Counted from the stretch's first letter, positions 43,632 to 57,120 are shown. The stretch is DNA of 64,000 nt from Gadus chalcogrammus (GCF_026213295.1 NC_079422.1:24892686-24956685); one strand, 5' to 3'. Made by a program: numbers and translations. The notes: a model not told the origin generated them from the sequence alone.

Positions 43632-43727
43632 CGAGGGAATGTTCACAGGACAGAGGGAATGTTCAAGGGACTGAGGGAATGTTCACAGGAATGAGGGAAT
43701 GTTCACAGGAATGAGGGAACGTTCACA
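43632..43727 (+). repeat. ~20-bp minisatellite (GAGGGAATGTTCACAGGA), 5 copies
   Basis: Units vary at CAGGACA/AAGGGACT/CAGGAAT. Five copies are visible. Confidence 0.9.
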
Positions 43728-43826
43728 GCTTAAAGCAAGGTGGTTTGAAGTCCTCGCCAACTGAACACTAAACTTTAGTGAACCATACATCTGAATCTCC
43801 TCATCCTTCTATAACCTTGTCGACAA

Positions 43827-43843
43827 GAGAGAGAGAGAGAGAA

Positions 43844-43928
<85 letters not shown>
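43827..43928. repeat. (GA)n microsatellite
   Basis: About 50 units with one AAGC interruption. Confidence 0.98.
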
Positions 43929-43931
<3 letters not shown>

Positions 43932-44402
43932 TATTCCAAACCTCCAAACCCTGTAGGATCCAGCTTGACACATTTGGAACAGTTCCCTTCGACTAAAGAC
44001 AATGTTATTGTAGAAGTTTAGAATCGAATAGACTGGAGTATACAAGCCTATGGTTAAAGCTTCAGGAGACCCTATACCGCAGCCTTCATGTGAAGTCCCT
44101 CCCTATAAACAACTGTCACTACAAAAGCTCATCACAGAGACGTTGTGTTGGTAAATATCCACTGCTTCCACTTTAAACCCATCTCTGCGATGTGCTCCGT
44201 TGCAGTCGGGCTTAACCTCCTGCAGCACTGTGAGCATAAAGGGTCAAGCTGGTAATATATGCATGTCTCTGAAACAATCAGTCTTGTTTATCCTGAGCCC
44301 TAGAACCAGCAGGATCAGAAAGTTTCTGCAATGAATTCTGATTTCCTAAATCCCACACCAATAAATTACCTCAACCCGGCACAAACATCAAAACAAACCC
44401 AC
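43929..44402. other. Unique sequence
   Basis: No gene recognised. Confidence 0.35.
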
Positions 44403-44580
<178 letters not shown>

Positions 44581-44627
44581 CATGTGCCAACAGCTGTTAA
44601 AATTGGGTGCAAATAACAGGAATAAAA

Positions 44628-44783
44628 GGAGGAGGTGGATGAGGAGGAGGAGGGAGGGAGGGAGGTTTGTGTGTTTATGAGGGAGAGGGATGAAGACATT
44701 GAGGAGGAGGAGGAGGAGGAGGAGGAGGAGGAGGAGGAGGAGGAGGAGGAGGAGGAGGAGGAGGAGGAGGAGGAGGGAGGTGT
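44628..44783. repeat. (GGA)n trinucleotide repeat
   Basis: About 26 pure units at 44700-44777, preceded by GGGA-rich sequence. The poly-Leu, poly-Ser and poly-Pro frames on the minus strand are artefacts. Confidence 0.97.
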
Positions 44784-45596
44784 GTGTGTGTTTGGTGGGG
44801 GGGGAGAGTGAAGACACAGATGATTCTCCATTTGTTTAATAACATCTCTTCCCCGCCCACGCCCTCCCCCCGTCTCCTCCACCGCTCATCGACAGTGAGG
44901 CGGCGTCGGGCGGGGGAGCCGCGATGGTGCCAGATGAAAGGCCTACCAGCGGGGCGTGATGGAGTCCTGGCATGGGGGCCGGGCAGGTGAGACCTCGTGC
45001 CAAGCACGGCTACGCTGTTACGTTGTTGCTCAGAGAAAGAGCTTTCTGGAGTTCACAAGCTATCGCACGGAAATTGAATAGACAGAGAGTTTGAATAGCA
45101 CACCTTAGCGGTTTCTTTCACCTCCGTCAAACCGTCTCCTGTACTCGATTCAAGAATCAAAGCATCGGTCGAAGATCAGGAAAGTATTTTTGTTGTATGG
45201 CGTGCCGCTATGTCCGCAGTGAAAGTTGGATGGAATGAAAAGAGTCATCTTCTGGCCTCATTAAAATGATGAATCACTTGGTTCCGAGCCACTCTGTTCT
45301 CTCGGCCTGAACACCTGCTTGTCTCTAATTTAAACCATAATGATTGGAGTTATTTGGTTGTGTTTTTCCGCCAAAAACAAAACAACACGTTTTCGAACAG
45401 CAACTGTCGTCTTTTAATCTATTTACAACTGCAGTGACGATATTAATATTAATAATAATAATCCAATAATGTCCTGGAAACAAGATTCTCTCTGTGATTT
45501 TCAGGAAAGTATGGCAGAAATATAAGCGAACGAGCCAATTATCATGTGATAGACGAGCCAGCACACATTAAGTCCACGTCGAATCTCAGTAAGACT
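44784..45596. other. Unique sequence
   Basis: No gene recognised; 45420-45470 is AT-rich. Confidence 0.35.
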
Positions 45597-45641
45597 CTCC
45601 TCCGCCTCTTCCTCCTCCTCCTCCTCCTCCTCCTCCTCCTC
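45597..45641. repeat. (CTC)n trinucleotide repeat
   Basis: About 11 pure units after a CTCCGCCTCTT start. Confidence 0.95.
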
Positions 45642-46549
45642 CTGTCTGGATTCAAGGCTTCATTCTGTGTGTGCTTTGATGTTTTGCCAGTACCAGGTGT
45701 TGAGAAAGATATTCAACACTTAAAAAAAACCAAAAAAAAAACACGTTAACACCTTTCATTATTCACATGTACAGCTATTCATTATTCATGTGTGTTTTTA
45801 CATTTAAATCTGACAGACTGTAAGCTAGGTGCTATTTGTAGACTACATTACAGTCTTCTGCTCACTGTAAAAGTCTTATGCTGCATATCTGCAGACACCA
45901 ACGGATCAGATTACACCTTTTATTCACATAGACACACGATGCAAAACGGTGGCACGGGGGGCAGATCTCATTGCCATGACCAGGCACTCTCTTAGTGATG
46001 TTATTGTTGTTGCACTCTACAGGATCTATGGGATATTTCAGGGCTACTTGTTTTGTTGCTCAGGGGTAGATACCTCTCACGGATCTTCCTCAACCCTCCG
46101 GACCACCCAGAGCCCGTCTCAGCAGGGTCAGGGGGGGAGATAAGCAGATGTAGGGTGATGGGATTATAAGGAACATGACAGTGAAGACAGCTGAGGCGCT
46201 GGGTTTCACGGCGGTCGCTAATGGCCTGAGAACACCTGGCCTTGAGTTAGTCCGCCCTCGCGAGCAGGGGCGCTGCAGAGGACATGCAAATGTATGGTAA
46301 ACAAAGGCGTGGCATTGAGGCTGATTCTGGCAACAGCTGCAAGCAAAGTCAGCCGGTTTATAATTTCCACCGAGCGGATCTTTTCTCCGGGCCGTTCCAT
46401 ATGGCGCCTATGAGAGCACATTGTTGTGTGGGTGAGCGGACGGTTTGATCTCCAAAGGTATTCTAATCACACACAGCCCCTCCTGGGAGGGGCTTGGACT
46501 GGACGACAACAACAACAGACATTCTCCTCCGACAATCCTCTTCCTTTCT
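45642..46549. other. Unique sequence
   Basis: No gene recognised. Confidence 0.35.
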
Positions 46550-46837
46550 CTGTCCTTTGTCCCCCCCCCCCTCGGCCCCACTCTCCCTCTCTCATGCGTC
46601 TTTCTCTCTCTTTCTTTCTCCCTGTCTATCCCTCCCTTCCTGTCTCTCTATCCCTTACCGGTCTGTATCTGTCTCCCTAACCCATTTTTCTCCTCCCCCC
46701 CTCTCTTTCTCTCCACCGCTAACCTCTCTCTCTCTCTCCCACTCCGTCTCTCCCTCTCCATCCCCCTCCCCTTTCTTTCTTTCTCTCTTTCTCTCTCTCT
46801 CTCTCCCCTCTCTCTCTCCGTTTCTCTTCCCCCACCA

Positions 46838-46910
<73 letters not shown>

Positions 46911-46928
46911 TCTCTCTCCCCATCATAA

Positions 46929-46995
<67 letters not shown>

Positions 46996-47130
46996 TCTCT
47001 CTCCCCATCATAAACCTCTCTCTCTCTCTCTGTCCCCATCAACAACCTCTCTCTCTCCTCCTCACTCTCTCATTCTCCCCCTCTCTCTCTCCCTCCCTCT
47101 CCCTCACTCCCTCCCTCTCCCTCTCTCACT
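46550..47130. repeat. CT-rich pyrimidine tract with a 90-bp duplication
   Basis: TCTCCCCATCATAAACCTCT occurs at 46914 and again about 90 bp later at 47003, each preceded by pure (CT)n. A related CCCATCAACAACC lies at 47035. The 258-codon frame at 46445-47221 is almost only Ser/Leu and is not a gene. Confidence 0.97.
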
Positions 47131-47409
47131 GTGTTTCCTCTGTCTTCTCTGTGTAAACCCTCAGTGGAGGAGATTGGGGGGAGCCTGTGTTGACAATAAG
47201 AGCACCGTGGTGTTGGATTAGAAGGAATCCGTCTTGTTTACAGCGGTGAGCAGCAGGCTGCCTCCGCCCTGAGGATCCAGCTGCAGGTGAAGGAGCGATC
47301 ACATGACAGCCTGCGAATTAAACACAACCTAGTTATGTAGCTCCAATCCAATCCAAATCAACTGGGAATAAAGAACAACAAACAAAAAGCAACGAAAATA
47401 GAAAAACTT
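47131..47409. other. Unique sequence
   Basis: No gene or repeat recognised. Confidence 0.35.
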
Positions 47410-47690
<281 letters not shown>

Positions 47691-47907
47691 TGTAATATAA
47701 ATACAAATAGAACAATACGCTGAAAATAAATTAGCAACCAAAAATGTTTCCAAAAGAACTCAACAACATCAAAGTACTCAATGAAATGATTAAACTAATC
47801 CGCATGATGAGCTGTGATTCAACAAACAAGGTGGAGAGGTGAGTAACATGGCAGATCTCACCTTGCTTCCCTGCTGTGCATCATCATCATCATCCTGTGT
47901 GTGACCG

Positions 47908-48030
47908 AGTGGGTGGGTGAGTGAGTGAGTGAGTGAGTGAGTGAGTGAGTGAGTGAGTGAGTGAGTGAGTGAGTGAGTGAGTGAGTGAGTGAGTGAGTGA
48001 GTGAGTGAGTGAGTGGGCGAGTGAGTGAGT
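47908..48030. repeat. (GAGT)n tetranucleotide repeat
   Basis: About 27 units with GGGTG and GGGCG variants at the ends. Confidence 0.97.
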
Positions 48031-48471
48031 GGTTTTTGTGTGTGTTTTGGTGCTGTGTGCAAACCTTATATCCCATGAATAATAATTATAACATTGTGAA
48101 GTCGATGCCATTGCAAACACTTTTTCCCTAATAAATGAAGAAACATTTTAATGACACCATTAATTTTGATACCTTCTTAGCAGACATGCAGTTTTAATGC
48201 CTGCCACCCGGGCGACCCCTGAAGTGTTATCTCCTCCTCGTGTGTTAGGGTGGACTCGTGAAGCTTGTCTCACTCCATTAGCGAGTGAGAATTGGAGGCA
48301 TGGAAGTGTGAGGAATTGGACATCACTCCTCCGGGCCCCTGGGGGCCGTCCAAGCGCTCTCGGTTTGCCAACCCGCCCGGTAAGGAGATGTTCCTCTTGC
48401 CAAGATGGCCTCGCTACACGCAGGACGTCCGTGTTCCGCTGCTCCCCGAACGACCGCCCTGTCCCAGTGGA
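48031..48471. other. Unique sequence
   Basis: 48190-48470 is moderately GC-rich. The frames run on into the next repeat and are not credible. Confidence 0.35.
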
Positions 48472-48895
48472 GGTGCTCCTCTCTGCTCCTCTCTCCTCCT
48501 CTCTGCTCCTCTCCTCCTCTCTCCGCTCCTCTCTGCTCCTCTCTCCTCCTCTCTGCTCCTCTCTCCTCCTCTCCGCTCCTCTCCGCTCCTCTCTGCTCCT
48601 CTCCTCCTCTCTCCGCTCCTCTCTGCTCCTCTCTCCTCATCTCCACTCCTCTCCCCTTCGCTCCTCTCTGCTCCTCTCTCCTCCTCTCTGCTCCTCTCCT
48701 CCTCTCTCCGCTCCTCTCTGCTCCTCTCTCCTCCTCTCCACTCTTCTACCCTTCGCTCTTCTCTCCTCATCTCCACTCCTCTCCCCTTCGCTCCTCTCTG
48801 CTCCTCTCCTCCCCTCTCTGCTCCTCTCCTCTACTCTCTCCTCCTCTCCAGTCTTCTACCCTTCACTCCTCTTTGCTCCCCTCCACTCCTCTTGG
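48472..48895. repeat. Pyrimidine-rich (CTCCTCTCTG)n minisatellite
   Basis: Decamer-like CTCCTCTCTG/CTCCTCTCCG units, with larger repeated blocks (CACTCCTCTCCCCTTCGCTC at about 48645 and 48773). Frames of 254 and 272 codons across it are Ser/Leu/Pro only. Confidence 0.95.
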
Positions 48896-49137
48896 CGCGT
48901 CCTTCCAGATGTAGGGCAGCTGAGTGGCTCTACCCTCGACCAATCAGAGAGCTGGACCTAGGTTTCCAGGATATCTTCTTGTTGTATTGTTGTTTTATTG
49001 TTTATGCATATGCTGTATTTATGTATAATTCAATATCCGGTCTATATATATATTATAGAACTGATATTGGCGTAAACGCAAAGCTACGTAAATTCAGCAT
49101 ATACATATAAATAATTTTATGCTGTAGATATATATAA

Positions 49138-49138
<1 letters not shown>

Positions 49139-49173
<35 letters not shown>
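49139..49173. repeat. (TA)n microsatellite
   Basis: About 16 units inside AT-rich sequence (48970-49180). Confidence 0.95.
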
Positions 49174-49179
<6 letters not shown>

Positions 49180-49267
49180 TGCCAGACCCAGTAAGCAGGC
49201 TTGCTCCCTGCCTCTGGTTTCAGGAAGATTAGAAGACTCTTTTGGGGCAGTGGGGCGCATAAGGACA

Positions 49268-49310
49268 GCGAGTGTGTGAGTGTGGTGTGTGTGTATTTGT
49301 GCGTGTATGT

Positions 49311-49406
<96 letters not shown>

Positions 49407-49435
49407 TGAGTGTGAGTGTGTGTTTATGTTTGTGT
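49268..49435. repeat. (GT)n microsatellite
   Basis: Pure core 49310-49404 with GTATTTGT and GAGTGTGA flanking variants. Confidence 0.97.
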
Positions 49436-50199
49436 TTGAAAGGGAATACACACTGAAGAGACAGACAGAGAGAGAGAGAGAGATAACATGGGTTTATGTT
49501 TTTAAGTCATATTATGTCAGACCATTAAGCACTACATAACACCGATTTTTCTCTGTTGTATAGGGACTAAATCCTATTGGCTATCGACCTAATCTCCTAA
49601 ACAGATAGAAATAAAGCTGAAGCCTTCATTGCAGCTTTGGCAACCCTCTGGCCTCCCTCCCTCTAGGTCTCAATACCTAGCGGGCTGATTCCTGCGACTT
49701 GGGATACATAAAACTAATTTACACTTCTAAATTACCAGATCCAGGCAAGATCGAGAAATTATCAGTTTAACCGCCAGAATTGGTTCACCAGATTATCCTC
49801 TGAGAATTAAACAACTCACCTCCTTCTCAGCCAGAAAACGCAAAGCTTTTTACCGTGGAGGAAAGGCTAATTGACCTCAGAAGATGAGATAATGAAACTG
49901 CTCCGCTCCCCTCACACGTCTCAGTGTTGAGTCACCGCCAGCCTACCTGTGATTGGTGGAAGGGGTGTTATTCTAAGAATACCCCCTCTCAGGAGTACAA
50001 GCTGTTATCACACCGTCTACAACCTATCCATCAGACTGACGCGATGACTGTGATTCGTTGGTTCTTAAAAACCACAGGAAAATAACTCTCAAACAAAAAT
50101 ATTATAAAAAAACATACGGTGAAAAGTCTCAGACCCAACTATAGCTCAGACAGGGGTGGGTCTTTGTTCCTCAGCACTGATTCTTTTTAACTCCCAAAA
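49436..50199. other. Unique sequence
   Basis: No gene recognised. Confidence 0.35.
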
Positions 50200-50275
50200 A
50201 TACACACACACGCACACACACAGAAACAGGCACATACGGACAGACACACAAAGACACACATACACATATACACAC

Positions 50276-50318
<43 letters not shown>

Positions 50319-50338
50319 CATACACACACACACACACA

Positions 50339-50404
<66 letters not shown>

Positions 50405-50450
50405 GACAGACTAACACACAGAGACACAAAAAGAGACACACAAACACAAA
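50200..50450. repeat. (CA)n compound microsatellite
   Basis: (CA)n with ATATAC, GCGC and CAGA variants. The pure core is at 50344-50400. Confidence 0.97.
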
Positions 50451-51910
50451 CAGACACTTGTTAGGGTAGATGTCCTTTATGTGTGATTTTGGGTCCTTGC
50501 AGGTAAAGCGGTGGAGTACGCTTAAGAACATCTACTGTAATTGTCTCTGTGACAGCTTCAAATGAGATATTGACCCAAAAATGTATACACATGTTAGGGG
50601 AGGTGTCTGCTATGTAAATGGCAAGTTCCAAGTCCCTGGTACCCTCTGAAGCGGACATGTGATGTCTGTGAATGTTTAGCTAGTTAGCATATGTTTTTAT
50701 AAATTTCTAAATTTAGGTCAATTAACCCTAGATAATGTGTACCAAATTGTGTGTCATTAGTAGCCGTCATTATTTATTATAACTTTCTTGAGGTTCTCCT
50801 GAAAGTTTCACACTACAGAAAAATCCGTCCAGTCAGACATTATGGGTTCAAGAGGCAAACATGTTCAGCATGTCAAATAAGTCCTGTACACAAAGTTTCA
50901 GAAAAGTTCCTCCCTCAGGGCGGTGGGGCTGCTCACCAAACTTTCTGGAGAACTACTTATCGGGAATACAAATGTCTTGGTAAAATTTGAAATGTTTTGT
51001 CCAAGCAGGGGCTGAGCTATACGCGTTACAAATCCAGAATAATATTACCTAAACCTTACGTTAACAATAGTTTACCAGAACAACTGTGTGTTGTTCAAGT
51101 GCTCTAGAAAACGTCTTTCCATCTGAATGAAGTTCAGTATCTGGTAAGGTGATGGTGCTAAACAAGGTGCAGAGTCAGATTTCCCCTCAACAAGCTTCTA
51201 GCCAACACCAAAAACCAGTCAAAGCAGTCTCTTCAGTCAATTCACCTCATCCAAGCATCAAAGGCGGCCAGGTTACGGTTCGACTGAATGTATTTGAATC
51301 CATCATTTGAGTCTAGTAGGTGTGCAGAAACAGATGTGACAATCATCCAATGACGTGTCACATCTTGGCGAAACTGATCCTATATAAGGAATAATGCAGC
51401 CTGTATTTACATACTGTATGTATGTTCCCTTATATTGTCTCAGCCTATACCGACTCTTCAAAGGGCCAGAGTAGCCACATCCCACCATTCTCCTTGTATA
51501 TCTGCAGATGACTGCTAGCAGCAGAAGGGTTGAAAAGCGAACAAACATTGTCACATTTTTTTCATTTTCAAGTCATACATGCTGATAAAAAAAATGATTT
51601 TTGGTCATAAATTCTAAATGGGAGAAATGTTATTCGTCAAACTGCCTCTTATGGAGTTAAATTATGCATATGTACTACATATGTATTATCGCCTATGTAC
51701 TTGCTCTGTCGATGAATTCCCTTTGCTCTCCAATGTCGCTGTATCTGATTTAAAACAAATCTTAAAACATATTGGCATAAGGATAGATGTATTTTGGATT
51801 TTGTAGATTGATATCCCAAATTATTTACGATAGCTTTTGGTTCAATTCAATAATTGATTGATCCGGATTGGGAAACAAAGCTCTTTATACTTATTTTGTG
51901 CTTTTTTATG
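50451..51910. other. AT-rich unique sequence with one protein-like short ORF
   Basis: A minus-strand frame at 50658-50461 (65 codons, starting MSASEGTRDLELAIYIAD) has a balanced composition, unlike the repeat artefacts. It matches no family I know and has no supporting splice context. The rest shows no frame of interest. Confidence 0.25.
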
Positions 51911-51918
51911 GTACCAAA

Positions 51919-52857
51919 CAGTGTTGTTTTTGGCAGGCATTTTAGATTTAGTATTAGTCTTAGTCTTTTTGATGAAATACTTCTTAGTTTTAGTCCCATT
52001 TTAGTCATTTCTATCTTTGAAAGTTTTAGTCTAGTTTTAGTCTGACGAAAACTCAAAAGGTTTTAGTCTAGTTTTAGTCCGACGAAAACTCCAAAGGTTT
52101 TAGTCTAGTTTTAGTCCGACGAAAACTCAAAAGGTTTTAGTCAAAAATCAAATATACATAAGATGCGTGTATTTATTTAATAGGCCAATACATTTATCAT
52201 AATGAAGCACACTTAGGCCCCGTTTACACGAGGACGCTTGCGGGTGAAAACGACAAAATATTTTATCGGAAGTGCCTTTCGTTTAGACGGGGACGGCGTT
52301 TTTGGGGCATGAAAACGCATAAATCTGAAATCACCCTCCAGAGTGGAAAAGTTGAAAAAGCTCCGCTGTAGCGTTTCCGTCTAAACTGCCAAGACGCAAA
52401 ACACTGCTCAGATCTGCTCACGTCACGTACGCGTTTACGTCACATACATGTGCCAGTACAAGGAAATAAACAAACATGTCCGATTATTTCAATGCGTCGG
52501 ACCTTCAAGCTGCTCTGGCAGCTCTAACAAGCATACAGGAGTATTTCCACGAAATGTACAGGATATTTACAGATAGTATTACTGAACAGAGAAGGATCTT
52601 TTTGTTTTTTGCGGCACGGATAAGAGAAGGAAGATTCTACGCATGCGCTCAGACATGGCGGTGTTGTGTGATAGTCAATCACAGCACCGCCTGGCATGCA
52701 TACCCAATCGAATTCCACGAAAATGTCTACATTTTTCGTCACATTTTAGTCTTTATATGGCTTTGGTGACGTTCGTCTTAGTCTCATTTTCGTCATGGAA
52801 AAAAGGGGTCTGACGACGTCATTTTCGTTTTCGTCTTGCCTGACGAAAACAACACTG
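51919..52857. mobile_element. 939-bp hAT transposon remnant with perfect 8-bp TSD
   Basis: GTACCAAA at 51911-51918 and 52858-52865. TIRs are CAGTGTTGTTTTTGGCAGGC and, inverted from the right end, CAGTGTTGTTTTCGTCAGGC. Subterminal TTTAGTC/GACGAAAA motifs cluster at both ends, including three ~40-bp tandem units at 52022-52140. The middle (52215-52680) holds the GGCCCCGTTTACACGA sequence of another fish DNA repeat and a 97-codon frame (52476-52769, MSDYFNASDLQAALAALTSI) of unknown nature. Confidence 0.88.
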
Positions 52858-52865
52858 GTACCAAA

Positions 52866-53725
52866 CACAATATTTCAAACAATATTTCAAACCTCTTAAG
52901 CTCCAGCCTATTTTTTAGGTTTCTACTCGAAAATAACATACCCAAAATGAATAGAGAATATCTCTGCATCTACAAGGTCTATTTGAATAATTGTGGTGTC
53001 ATTATAAAGGGAATACTTGTGTCATCTGTTAAGATGTGCAAGTATCAGTATTTATGTCACTGGCTCAGAGTAAATTAAGTTGGCACACAAGCATAAATGA
53101 CAGATTTAATTTCCGCCCAAAGAAAATCACACTTTTTCTATGAATATCTCTTTGAAATTATGCTGATGAAGCAAAAATTCTGAATCAAATCATAGCACAA
53201 GGTGTGACCATTATCTCTGCAAAGTTTGATCATCATAAAGTTAAGCAGAGCTAAATTAGAGAGGTTTTAGGAAAGACTATTTAGGTGGACTCTCCAAAAT
53301 GGTTATTTTGGCACATTTTGGCACCATCTGTGCCATTTGAAGTTTTTGATGTACTGAACTATGTATTTCACTTTTATGTCATTATCTGTGATCATCACAT
53401 ACATTTTCAACAGTTTTAGATTTTTCTCCACTACCGGATGTACCTCTCCTGATGTAGCTCTCCTGAGCTACATCCGGTTACGCAAGCTAATAACTCGGCT
53501 GGAGATTGGTCGATTTAGATGATTGACACCTCGTTTTAACCATAAGAGCCAATAGAAGTTAGGGGTAGTATCAAAATGTGTGCCAGACACACAATTGGCT
53601 AACAGTAAGGAAGCTTATACAACTAGCGCGAAATTAACTTCGATGCATGCTTCATGAAAGGAAGCTAATCTTACACTAAACATAATTAAGGTTCACATTA
53701 AATCTAGTTGTAAACAAACGCAGAC
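52866..53725. other. AT-rich sequence with a hairpin and CCAAT-like motifs
   Basis: A perfect 10-bp stem GATGTAGCTC/GAGCTACATC with a 4-base loop at 53451-53474, itself inside CCGGATGTA/TACATCCGG (53434-53477). ATTGG (53505-53509) and CCAAT (53549-53553) lie 170-220 bp upstream of the candidate exon at 53726. Confidence 0.4.
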
Positions 53726-53792
53726 ATGTTGGACGTACTAAAACCAGAGTTTTTTGCTCTCAAGTACAACCTTTCATCAAAAAATCACAAAG
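53726..53792 (+). CDS. Candidate orphan first coding exon, unknown product
   Basis: The ATG opens 22 codons beginning MLDVLKPEFFALKYN and ends at AAAG followed by GTAAGA, a strong donor, in phase 1. CCAAT-like motifs lie upstream. I do not recognise the peptide and found no following exon in the next 3 kb, so it may belong to a lost gene, an unmarked transposon gene, or be chance. Confidence 0.25.
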
Positions 53793-56700
53793 GTAAGACA
53801 GAATTTATGTTAGTTGCTGTAAATAAGTGGTTGTATACCTTTGTGTTCTTTGGCTGCTGGTTAACTGAGTTTTTATCGTAGGGCCTTGACCGTGGTACTG
53901 TCGAACTCGTCATGGTCTTACCTTTATTTGAGATGATTTGTTTGAGTACAATGAAGTATCGGTGTGGTAGCAATGGGAATGTGGAGAGCGGGTTGACTTT
54001 CTGACGCTATTCAGATTTTGATATTTGATCATTAATATGCTAGGTGTTTGAGTTGTGTTTGGTGTGCGTAAAAACACACATAATAAGGGCAGTGTTGTAT
54101 GCCTTTTACTGCGAGAGTGATCGAGAGTCCCCAAATATGGGGACCCTCGATCTAAGACATGCTCTCATGCACTGTATGATGCTCCCTTGAATATAAAAAG
54201 GAAAGGATGTAAAATCCCTTGTTTGTGCTCAACAGACTGAAGAAAAGGCGATTAACACAATGGTGACAGGAATCGGCCCCAGTGAATATGGTTAACATTT
54301 ATCTTGGATGGTGGTGAGGTTCTGTATTGAACTGAGGAGCAGGTAAATCCACCGAGACAAATGTCTGTCCCTTTTGTCAAATCTTTCATCTGAACGCTTT
54401 GTAAACATCAACGTGTTCACAAACTCCACACTTGTGGCAAACAAAACTTCTCACAGAATCAGAAAGGAAATACAATAAAAGCGGTACTGCTGAGGCCTTT
54501 CAGGTTATAGAGAATCTTTTACGGTGTGTTTTGCCCTCAGAGGTGTTTTCTAGGCATGGCGGTCTGTTTGGGTTGGTTTTCCAGTTGATGTGCGTTAAAA
54601 CGAGAGTGTAATTCCCCAGACAGACAAAGACAGCCAGACAGATAAACAGGAATCAGGGCTGATAGATTTGATGGAACGAAGGAATGAGTGCATGGGGTGT
54701 TTAGTATGCAGAACGGAAAGCGAACATATTTAGACCTGTGTCGATGTCTGCGACTCCTCAGCAGTCTCAACTTTCTGATATAAACCTTTGCCTCGAGCTA
54801 TGAACTATCTTGGTCCCATTCATCAGGGCGGTGGAAAGAAAATCCCTCATCGTTCATGATCAAAGTTTGGTGTTTTCTGAGGCAGACGTGGGAATGTCCA
54901 AAAAGGATTTGTTTTAGGAGTCGGAGACAGCTCGATTCGCATGACAAGTTGAAGACGGGTCATCTTCGATGAATGGAAACGTGACGAAACAAGAAAGGAA
55001 CCAATTTGCTCTCTGCCACTGAAGGATGTTTTTCATAAGAACAGGGAATAGGAATAACTTAAAAGCATAATAAAACAGACTATATATATCCTATACCCTT
55101 ATACATTAATAAGGATTATTTATTATGAAATAATGAAATATTAAATGATCCGTTCTTCTTTATTTTATTTATTATCGTTTATTTACCAATTTGCGTTTAG
55201 AATACATTTATTTTGTTCAATCCTTGGCCTTGATAGCAGCATAACAACACCATGAGAAGAGCAAACATGTCTTCCCTGTCGTATCACGTGAGTAAACATC
55301 TTTAATCTTCTCCCCTTTGAGACAACTCAAATCCTTTTTACATCAGCTTCTATTATCTGCTCTGGACCAAAGCGAAAGGAAAAGTCGAGTTTTGATTCAA
55401 CATCTGAAACAGCGACTACGTTTGGTGGGGTCTTGCCATAACACCCTTTTTCATTCGCCAAGGTAATTCCAATTAAACCCCCAAATGTATTTTTTTATGA
55501 CCGGGCGCACATCTGCCTCATGGCTCGTGGATGCACGCAGTAAACGAGGAGCCAGCGAATCAATTAGGTTCTGGGCTCAACTGTGGCGAAACAGATGCCC
55601 GTTACCGTGGCAATGGACTCCGAGGATCCTACCTGAACACTGTCCGGTGTGGATGTCGTCGGTGACGACGGAGCGTCAGAAAAAATGCAGGACAACAACG
55701 AAGACGGACAGACAGTTATGTGGGAGGTTGGCTTCCCTCTGCCGCAGCCTCTTCCGCAGCCCCAAGTTATTTTGGTTGCGAGGCACGCCGCTGATAGGTG
55801 TTGTATCCGGGCAGACGGAGGGGTACACACTAGTTAACGTTGTTGTTCCCTCACCAACGCTGATGCAGGGGTGTGTTCTTTGAGGAGAGCAGAGATGTTT
55901 GAGCAGTTTTCTCCAGAACCGACACACAGCCTGAAGTGCTGATCCTGTTTCTCGCTAACCCGGACAGGCCTAGTGTTCCCCTGATCTCACAGCCTGCCGC
56001 CGACACTCGGGGTGCGAATGGCCGATTGGCTGTGCTGATTGCTCGTGTAGACCTCTTGTGATGGGGAGCACAGAGCGAACGGGAACGGTCACAGAGAGGG
56101 CAGGGGATGACAGGCCAGGGTGGAAGTTTGTTTGTGAATGTATTATGTATGTGCACGCATGTATGAAATGAATGTAAATGTCAACAAACGAACAGCAGAA
56201 AGGAGTGTGAGGGCGGGGGGGATGGTGCAGTGTGGGAGCTGGTGTCCTCCAGGCTCTTTTGTGTGTTGGGTTCCATTACGAACCGAAGAGATGTGCTTGT
56301 TCCCTCTCATTGTTCCCTTCTTGCAAAGAGCATCGCAACTTGCTCCTGCACAATGCATCATCATTATAAGATGCATTAGTCAAGCATAATTTAAATGTTA
56401 GGCTGCTCAGTGAGAGATGTAAAAAACAAGAGTGCTCCGAGGACCGAATAGCACAGATTTAGCCGTGATAATAAATATGTTTTATATATATTGAATACCC
56501 ATTAACAACGCGCTACTGCCAAAAAGACAGACGGTCAATCTTGGTAATGAAACTTACAGACAGACTGACTGTTAAACGCACTGATGGAAACGGCCCCCAA
56601 AACGCCCGACAGTAATGATGATGTTCCTTTAGCAAGGTGAATCCAAGAGTCTGCGAGAATACGAGGCCCAGCTTTAAGGCTTGGCTGTATGTTGGTCAGT

Positions 56701-56996
56701 CGCGTCACGTATTCCCTCGGTCAAGCCCTTCTGTAAGTGGATATGTATCATATCTGATGTTTTCACCACAGGGTTCAGCTTTGCTTTCTGACCCATACTT
56801 ACAGAAAATATAGGGTGAATTTCTGTCATGGCAATATAATGTTTTTTTTTACTGTGAGGTTACAGTATTTTTCGAAAAATTCCTGACCCAAAAACCCAAC
56901 AGAATTACTCACACTTTACCCTCATTAGGATAAACACATCTGTTTGCAATGTTGATAAAAAGTAGACATCAGCAGACAGAGTGTCGCCTCACACCG
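53793..56996. other. Unique sequence, no gene recognised
   Basis: Mostly AT-rich. 55485-56150 is GC-richer with overlapping frames on both strands, none with a domain. Confidence 0.4.
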
Positions 56997-57120
56997 ACCA
57001 GGTGATCAGCATAGGCCTTCTTTAGGGGTAGTAATGGACCAGCTGAGCAATATATGCTTTCTTTAGGGGTGGTATTGGACCAGGTGAGCAGAACATTCTG
57101 TCTTTATGGAGAGATAATGG
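56997..57120 (+). repeat. ~41-bp tandem repeat, 3 copies
   Basis: Each unit begins GGACCA and contains CTTTAGGGGT(A/G)GTA or a variant. Confidence 0.8.

Noticed and set aside
46445..47221. 258-codon open frame
   Set aside because: Almost entirely Ser, Leu and Pro from a CT-rich tract; open frames also exist on the opposite strand (Arg/Glu).
48197..49110. Overlapping 254- and 272-codon open frames
   Set aside because: Both read through the CTCCTCTCTG minisatellite in different phases; the composition is purely repeat-driven.
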